Position numbers and translations under genes: made by a program. This document shows positions 57,592-64,000 of a stretch of 64,000 nucleotides of DNA, in pieces. Location of the stretch: positions 248,001 through 312,000 of the forward strand of contig QANU01014009.1 of assembly GCA_003254905.1 (NCBI GenBank). Direction: 5' to 3'. Numbering within the stretch: the first letter of the stretch is position 1; each line of letters starts with the position of its first letter. The notes beneath the pieces are model-generated. The model made no database searches. It saw only the letters and a list, made by a program, of their open reading frames with translations, and had not been told where the DNA came from. This DNA is from Nissolia schottii (lineage: Eukaryota > Streptophyta > Magnoliopsida > Fabales > Fabaceae).

Positions 57592-60263
57592 CCCTAAACA
57601 GAAACTGTGGTAGCCAGAATCAAAGTCACAGGTATCCTCTGCCTTCCCAAAATTCATCTCAGTAGAGTTGCGTTTATTTGAGTTAGAAGTTTCAGTATAA
57701 GTGACGTAGGCAGATGAAGTAGCGGCAGCGCTGTGAGTGTGAGAGGTGCTTCCGGATGATGCAATATCCACCTGAAACATATCTTCAAAGAGTTGTTGCA
57801 ACTCCTCAAAGGTTTCCTCCCCATTTTCCTGTCATATCACATACAAGCACAATACAAGTTACAACTCACTCCCATCAAATCAATAAAGTAATAAATCACT
57901 ACAATTGCAAAAAATGAAATGCAGAGATTGACCAATGTTTAAGTTACACCTTCATTCATATTAAGAAACCAATTGTATCATCCATCCTGCTTTGCCCTTC
58001 AGACAAAACCATAGACAGCAACAACCTTATACTCATACACTGAATTATTTCCCTTTTACCGTATTTGAATGGCTTCGGAAACCCAAATGAAAGAAGGGAC
58101 ATACACGAAACCCATTACACAAGTGAGTTATATATGCTGTGTGAATACAAAATCAGGGGGTATCTTGATCTTCTACCAAACATCAGAAAAAGGCTATAGT
58201 TAAGAACATAGTATTTGACAAAAGCTAACCAGCCTAGCTTTATCCACAAAACAAAAAATAAGGTATTTGACAAAAGCTAAACCAGTCTAGCTTTACCCAC
58301 AAAACAAAAAATAAGGTAGGCGTTTATGTACCAAGTACCAACCAAAACCGAATGAAGCCTTACATTGGGTTTTGTTTGGCTCATCATGGTTGCCATTTCG
58401 TTCAAGAAGTCACCCATGCCCTGCACAAAGGAACACACGGAACACCCAATTAGGCCTTAGCTCATTACAATCATTTTATTGGACCACAAACAATCCTAAT
58501 TAATTTAGCTTGAAGGAAGCACAATAAGTCTTAAATCAAACCCCACCAAATTTATCTGTCTGAATCATCATCCCTCTTGTAGGAAATAAAATTCAGCATG
58601 TACCTAATCCATCCACAGCTGGGGCGTAATTCACATTCAATACCAATTGAATGGAATATTATGAGACATTAAATTTGTGCTGAATTTTGTGGCTAATCAA
58701 GCATTAGGATGTCAAGTCATGACATGTGAATGTGATATCAAAGGGGGGCCAAAATGGATTCTAACTGATCTGATCTCACACAAGAAGATACCTCTCTTTC
58801 CAGGCAAGAACAAAGATGGACGGTAGAGACTATGATGATATTGATAGGATTAGGAGACAACCAATAAACTAGTGATGCATTTTTGTGTGTGTGTGATTTC
58901 TCACGATAAATACCCCATACTACATAATTTATTCATTTTTTATAATTTTTACAATTAAATTCATTGCACTTTGTTATTATTTCATGTTCTATATGATTGT
59001 AATAATTTTTTTCATTAGTTAAATCATTGAAAGAACCAACTTATAAGAGGTATAAATATTTGAGGATCATTTGAGCTTACGATGCACCTCTCTACAAATA
59101 TTGTATTGAAAAATACTAATTTATCATATTAGATCAAATAATTCATCAATATGTCATATTAGATCAAATCAAATGATAACAAAATTCGATGAATTTAATT
59201 ATAAAAATTACTAAAAATGGATAAATTAAGTAACATGAGATATTTGCCCTATGGGATAAGTGAAAAACCAACCTTTTTTCTATTCAGAAAAAATTGAAAA
59301 AGGCAGATTCCAAGCTGAGATTGGTTAAATGGAGCAAAAGGCCGAACAATTAAGAAGGGTTCGTGAATTGGTTTTTAGTTGAGAACATCGAGAATTGATT
59401 CTAGCAACCACCACAAGGAAAAATTTCTCACTTTTAACGCTTTGCTTCAGAATCAATTATGAGTGTTCTCACCTAAAAATCAAACATCTAACCAACCAGA
59501 TTTCTTCAGGATGTGGTCAACAAATGAAAAAGAGATGAATAAGGTGCGAGCAAGGAGAGCAGAAGACAAAGGTAGACTTGCATTTTGGTCATCCTCGTCA
59601 TCGCTGTCATACACTCCTACATCATACAAGAACCTTTTGTTGCCGTCCGATAACACTGCAGGCAGGCAAGGCCACCCGATAAATCACAGTGTAATAATAA
59701 ATAAATAAAAAGCAGCTGCCAAGAAATACCGCTACACAGACAAAACTACAAACAGTAGAAATGCATAAAAGTAGAGTAGTTGTGGAATTTGAACGAGAAA
59801 CTGAAGCAACCGAAGTCCAAAAGAAAAGGGGGAAATTAGGACTTAGGAATGAGATCAGAGAGAAATGAACTCAATTACCAGAATAGGCTTGCTGGATAGC
59901 CTGGAATTTCTTCTTAGATTCTTCCACGACTTTGGAATTCCCGGACGCAGAGCAACGGTCTGGGTGCCATTTCTATCCCATCATCAAACACAAAAACTTT
60001 TCTTCTTACTAAACTATTTTCCATTCCATTCTAACTACCACCACCACCACAAGTCACACAAACACACACTAAAATACAATTCTTTTTGAAAACAGAGGAA
60101 ATGGAAAACACGTTAAATCAATTAAAAGAAAGAAATGATTTTTTTGATTCTAACTAACCAGTGCAAGTTTCTTATAAGCGTTCCTGAGGTCAGATTCGTT
60201 GCAGTCCTTGTTCAGCCCCAGAACCGCGTACAAGTCACTGCTTTTCTCTCCTCCATTCGCCAT
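57592..60263 (-). CDS. Small J-domain (DnaJ) co-chaperone; C-terminal exon unresolved
   Basis: Exons 60263-60159, 59972-59879, 59655-59582, 58420-58364 and 57828-57592 join in phase and give 189 residues before the final exon. Residues 10-75 are a J domain: SSDLYAVLGLNKDCNESDLR, AYKKLAL, then K-W-HPD (H38-P39-D40) and KKKFQAIQQAYS, then VLSDGNKRFLYD. This is the Hsp70-stimulating module. DSDDEDDQN, GMGDFLNEMATMMSQTKPN and TFEELQQLFEDMF follow, as in a plant-specific group of small J proteins, probably cytosolic or nuclear. The intron after exon 3 starts with GC (AAT|GCAAGT); no GT there keeps the frame. The end is unclear: reading on past 57592 adds 28 residues to a stop at 57508, or a short exon such as 57071-57045 may be spliced in. 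The upstream in-frame ATG at 60347 lacks family support. Confidence 0.9.
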
Positions 60264-60522
60264 TATCAAAATCCAAATCCAAATCCAAACCAAACCCACC
60301 AGCCTTAATTTGTTGTCGACGAATTTCACACTCAGCCCAACACACACAACACAGAAATGACAGTGTTGTGAAGTGGGAGACGGAACCTCTGCATTTTGAT
60401 TCCGTGGGGGTGGAGGGAGGGTGAAACAGGAAAAGAAAGTATTAATGAAGATGAAGAAAAGAATTAAGCAGCTCCGCAGCCTCCCCCACCTCAGAAAGAA
60501 AGAACTCTCCAGAAACAGCCTC

Positions 60523-60530
60523 CTTATATA
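60523..60530 (-). promoter_or_regulatory. Candidate TATA box of the J-protein gene
   Basis: TATATAAG on the minus strand, 260 bases before the start codon. A heat-shock-element-like GAAnnCTCnnGAA (one mismatch to the GAA/TTC alternation) lies just downstream at 60502-60514. Both are inferred from sequence only. Confidence 0.4.
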
Positions 60531-60849
60531 CTTTTTTATGTTTTATTATTTTATTTCATTTATTAGCTAATTCAGTGCGTGCTGCTGCTACTATGTTTTT
60601 GATTTTAATAATAATTTTTTTTCTCCACTCTAATGTGCGGTTTGGTTAGGATGATGTACGGCTGAGATTGTAGGGTAAATGCAGATATTTTGAGGGACTG
60701 TGCCTCCAGAAGGTTCTCTCTGTCTGTCCCTATCGCTCTTTGCTGTGGCTGGGAGATGAAACACCAAAGATTTAAACTTGAAAGCTAGTGGCAGTGACTG
60801 AGTGTGTCCCACCACAACATGTTTAACTGCTCCGTCAATAATGACCATC

Positions 60850-61460
60850 CTATTCTCCTAGTGAGATATATTTACGATAAATTCTTCTATAGAAAATGGT
60901 GTTTAAAAAAATATATATGTACGTGATAGGGTATACACCAATGATTATTTTTTTTAGTCATTTTTTCTTTTTTTAAAGAATAATTAATATTATATATATA
61001 TAGCTCATATATATATATAGCTCATTTTACATCATGTATAAAGAATTTCTCAATATTTACATGTTTACAAGGGAAATCCTTTCCATTCGTAACTTACCTT
61101 ATGTTTGGATTATGAGAAAATGAGATGAAAAAAAATTAAGGGAATAGAAAATGCATTAAAATTAGAGTTTACCTTGTTTGAATTTAAAGAAGATAGGGAA
61201 ATGATAAAATAAAACATGTGGAACCTATTATTAAAAAAATTTATGAATTGACTATATAACATGTAAGATAAAAATCAAAGTCAACTCATAGATATAAATA
61301 TAATTATTTTATTATTCACTTATTACACTATCATCCAATTATGTAATGTTATTTAGAAAATTTTTAAAGTAATTTCATTTTATATATTTTATTATTCACT
61401 ATTATAATACACTAAAATGTTTACTCACCATACTTTATATACATGATGCATATGCATATA
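60850..61460. other. Intergenic AT-rich DNA
   Basis: Short TATATA and AGCTCATATATATA repeats at 60990-61025; no gene recognised. Confidence 0.35.
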
Positions 61461-61465
61461 TATGA

Positions 61466-62255
61466 AAAAATTGGGGAAATTTACTCAAATAAAATATTGA
61501 AAACACTTCCTTCCCCATATGAATCAATTGCAAAGTTGTTCTCACTAAAATGTCTATTAACTCATCACTCATTTATTTTTTTACTATTATAATACACTAA
61601 AATATCTACTAACTTGTCACTCATTTTTTTTCCTTTAACTCACACAAAAAAACTTACACATTGGTACATACTACAAATAAACATGCACATCTTTTTATAA
61701 ATCTATTTTTTTTTTACATGTGACACAGGAGTCAATTTAAATCGGCTACTGTTTTTAAAAAATAAAAAACAATTAGATGAAAGTCGATTTAAATCCACAT
61801 TCAATTAAAAATAATAATAAATAAATAAATTTTGAGTTACATGAGAATTGATTTAAATTGACTTCCTTTATATAAAAAAATGATTCATTTTATCAACAAC
61901 TTTGTAATTGGTTCATTTGGAGAATGAGATATTTTCAATGTTTTATTTGGGTAAATTTTTTAAAAAATTGTAGGAGGAGTATATGGTTGAGTATATACAT
62001 GCATATGCATGTGTATATATTTCTCAAACTAAGAATGAATTTAAATCGACTTTATTTTTTAAAAAATTTAAAAATAAAATAAATTCTATTTAAATTGACT
62101 TCAAATTTTTAAAAAAAATGAGAATACACTAAAGTCAATTTAAATCGCTCCTTTTATAATGAAATTAATTTATTTTGATAATAACTTTACAAATGGTTAA
62201 TGTAATAAATGAGTATTTTTCAGTGTTTGATTATGGTAAAATTTCCTTTGTTAAT
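61466..62255. repeat. Inverted/direct repeat cluster with TTTAAATCGACT palindromes
   Basis: 61466-61540 matches the reverse complement of 61895-61970 over ~75 bases (AAATTTACCCAAATAAAACA-type arm ending CAAAGTTGTT). 62180-62250 is a further direct copy of the latter. Between them GTCGATTTAAAT / AGTCAATTTAAATCG words recur at least eight times in both orientations. Non-coding; the family is unknown to me. Confidence 0.6.
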
Positions 62256-63014
62256 GCATGCCTTAACGAATGTTTATTATTATTTTACTTGGGAGTCCTT
62301 GAAGAGAGAGTGAGTAACATTTCAGTATGAAATGGGAGATATTTTCTCCATATTCATGTTTTTTTCAGAAATCAGAATTATTTTTTCCTGAGTTGTAAAA
62401 TTTTTCCATACAATTATAATTATTCTCATTGAACTATAGTCGAACAAATATGTTTACAAATTTCCATAGAATTATAAATGAGCCAAAATTTTCTCCTACA
62501 TTTGACAATTCAACCATGGGGAGGGGACTGGGGTTATGGCGCCGACAAATACAACAGTGGTTACTACTTGGTGTTTAGATTCATATATATATATATACAA
62601 GTACAGCAGCATAAGGGTGGTCCTAAAAACAAATGGGGTGACGTTTGGCCTCAAAATCACGTGCCACACACAACTACTCAGATGGGCGCAATCTGAAACA
62701 CTCATTGATCATGACAATAAAATAAAGTGACACCGTCCTACAACAACAGGGACAATTTATCGATGTCATAATAGTAATCTCGATAGTAATCTCGATTAAT
62801 CTTATGTGCCCATCCATGTAAAGGGAAGTTCTTCCAATATTAATGTAATTGCCTTAATTAGTACATTTTAATTCAATATATTTGTTAGATAAATTCTCTC
62901 ACATTCATCTATCTCAATAGGTAAATCACTAAAAATAGTCTACTTGTGTGGAAATTTTAGATAATATACATAAGGATAAGGATTTAAACTATTTGTATTA
63001 TTGATGTATTTAAC
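62256..63014. other. Intergenic, nothing recognised
   Basis: AT-rich sequence with a short TATATA tract at 62584-62596. Confidence 0.35.
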
Positions 63015-63593
63015 GGGACGTTTGGTACATTGCCTCTAAGATTATTAGAAAATCTGAATTATTTTTTAAAAAATTATCACTTGTTAAATTATTGATAATA
63101 TTACATTGTTATGTTTGATGTGCAGAACTCATGCAACTGGGAATTTATATTAATTTATTTGATATATAAAAAAATTACGAGGTAATGTACATTATTATTT
63201 ATTATTGTTATTATTGTATTTTTTATTATTATTATGATTTTTTATTATTAGTGCTATTAATTTTATTATTATTATTTCTATTTTTTATTAATTTTATTAT
63301 TACTATTTTTATTTCCATTTTTATTTATTTATTATTATTACTATTATTTTATTTTTATAATAATAATTATTTTTATTTTATTATTATTATTTAGGGTTTG
63401 GAAGTAATAATTGAGATAGACATATAAGTTTGAGGTAATTCCCATTACCACTTTGAAGGCAAAGGCAATGCGGATTATCTGAATAATCCTTATTATCAAC
63501 AATCTTGCTGCATGAAATAAGTCAATGTAGATTATTAGATAATTTAAAAGTCAGACAGATCACCTAGATAGATTATTTCACACCAAACGTCCC
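63015..63593. mobile_element. MITE-like element with GGGACGTTTGGT termini
   Basis: The first 12 bases GGGACGTTTGGT are the exact reverse complement of the last 12 (ACCAAACGTCCC). Subterminal stretches with GATTATTAGA on both sides also mirror each other loosely. The element is about 579 bp and non-coding, with an expanded (ATT)n/TTA block at 63188-63395. No convincing target duplication was found. Confidence 0.6.
63188..63395. repeat. (ATT)n-rich low-complexity block
   Basis: Imperfect TTATTATT/ATTTTTATT repeats over ~200 bases inside the MITE-like element. The open frame across it is a by-product of composition. Confidence 0.9.
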
Positions 63594-64000
63594 TTTGAGT
63601 TAATAAAGTAGTAAGGTCAATCTCACTATTCGTAGGAATTAAGTATATAATTTTCTTACATCTCATCTGAATTTATTTAAATAGAATAAAAAATTAATCA
63701 TAGCATAAAGTACCATATACATTAAAGCCATGCCAAGAGGCTGCTTTTAACATGGACGGGGTGATTATTCGGTCCAAGTTGGTCATAGTGTTTTATTCGT
63801 TGATTTTTTTATCGGAGGTCTATATAATATAACTTTAATTATTATTTTTAACCCCAAAATTTATGAAAATATAATTTTGATTTTGCAATATGATCCTTGG
63901 ATAAGTATTTAATTTATGTTGTTGATAATAATTTAAATCCAAATTATAATTAGTTTGATTAATTATTAGTTAATTATTTAATTAGCGTAATCACCTCACC
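63594..64000. other. Intergenic to window end
   Basis: AT-rich; nothing recognised. Confidence 0.35.

Noticed and set aside
1-64000. CRISPR array, operon or phage-type defence system
   Set aside because: The window is plant nuclear DNA with spliced genes; no regular short repeats with unique spacers and no bacterial gene clusters are present.

Overview
The window is nuclear DNA from a eudicot plant; I cannot place the genus. It carries intron-split genes with GT-AG junctions, a MIR164 hairpin, AT-rich intergenic DNA, plant-type LINE, CACTA, SINE and MITE copies, and plant-only protein families (DUF936, CIP7-like).

Gene-rich left part (1-19.8 kb): an AlkB-homolog 1-like 2-oxoglutarate/Fe(II) dioxygenase (601-2233, +); a MIR164 precursor (about 3254-3324, +); a DUF936 protein of the CORD type (6270-3809, -); and a COP1-interacting-protein-7-like gene (18713-9853, -; ten coding exons, 1373 codons rebuilt here with every junction in phase). 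As I recall, Arabidopsis chromosome 3 has the same ALKBH1-like / DUF936 / CIP7-like order, which would make this an old syntenic block.

Middle (19.8-37.4 kb): gene-poor DNA with a truncated carboxylesterase pseudogene. A second copy of 1,030 bp of it is bounded on both sides by a single N and looks like an assembly duplicate. The rest is MITE-like inverted repeats, a roughly 126-bp minisatellite, a LINE 3' remnant with an RNase H domain, and a decayed tRNA-Ala.

37.5-49.1 kb: six head-to-tail copies of a 1.85-2.02 kb unit. Each unit carries an internally deleted LINE in which the endonuclease start is joined to the reverse-transcriptase zinc-binding tail. A SINE sits in copy 4. A diverged solo relative of the unit lies at 8.8-9.2 kb.

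49.4-54.6 kb: a CACTA (En/Spm) element with a deleted TNP2-type transposase, an assembly gap, and two captured host-gene fragments on the transposase strand: a group IIe WRKY exon and an EF-hand calmodulin-like piece. This Pack-CACTA and the LINE array are the most unusual parts of the window.

Right part (54.6-64 kb): a small J-domain (DnaJ) co-chaperone gene (60263 to about 57592, -) with an apparent GC-AG intron, then AT-rich repeats and a MITE-like element.

The genes are independent plant loci, not an operon or a single pathway. All calls rest on reading the sequence and remembered family motifs; no database search was possible.
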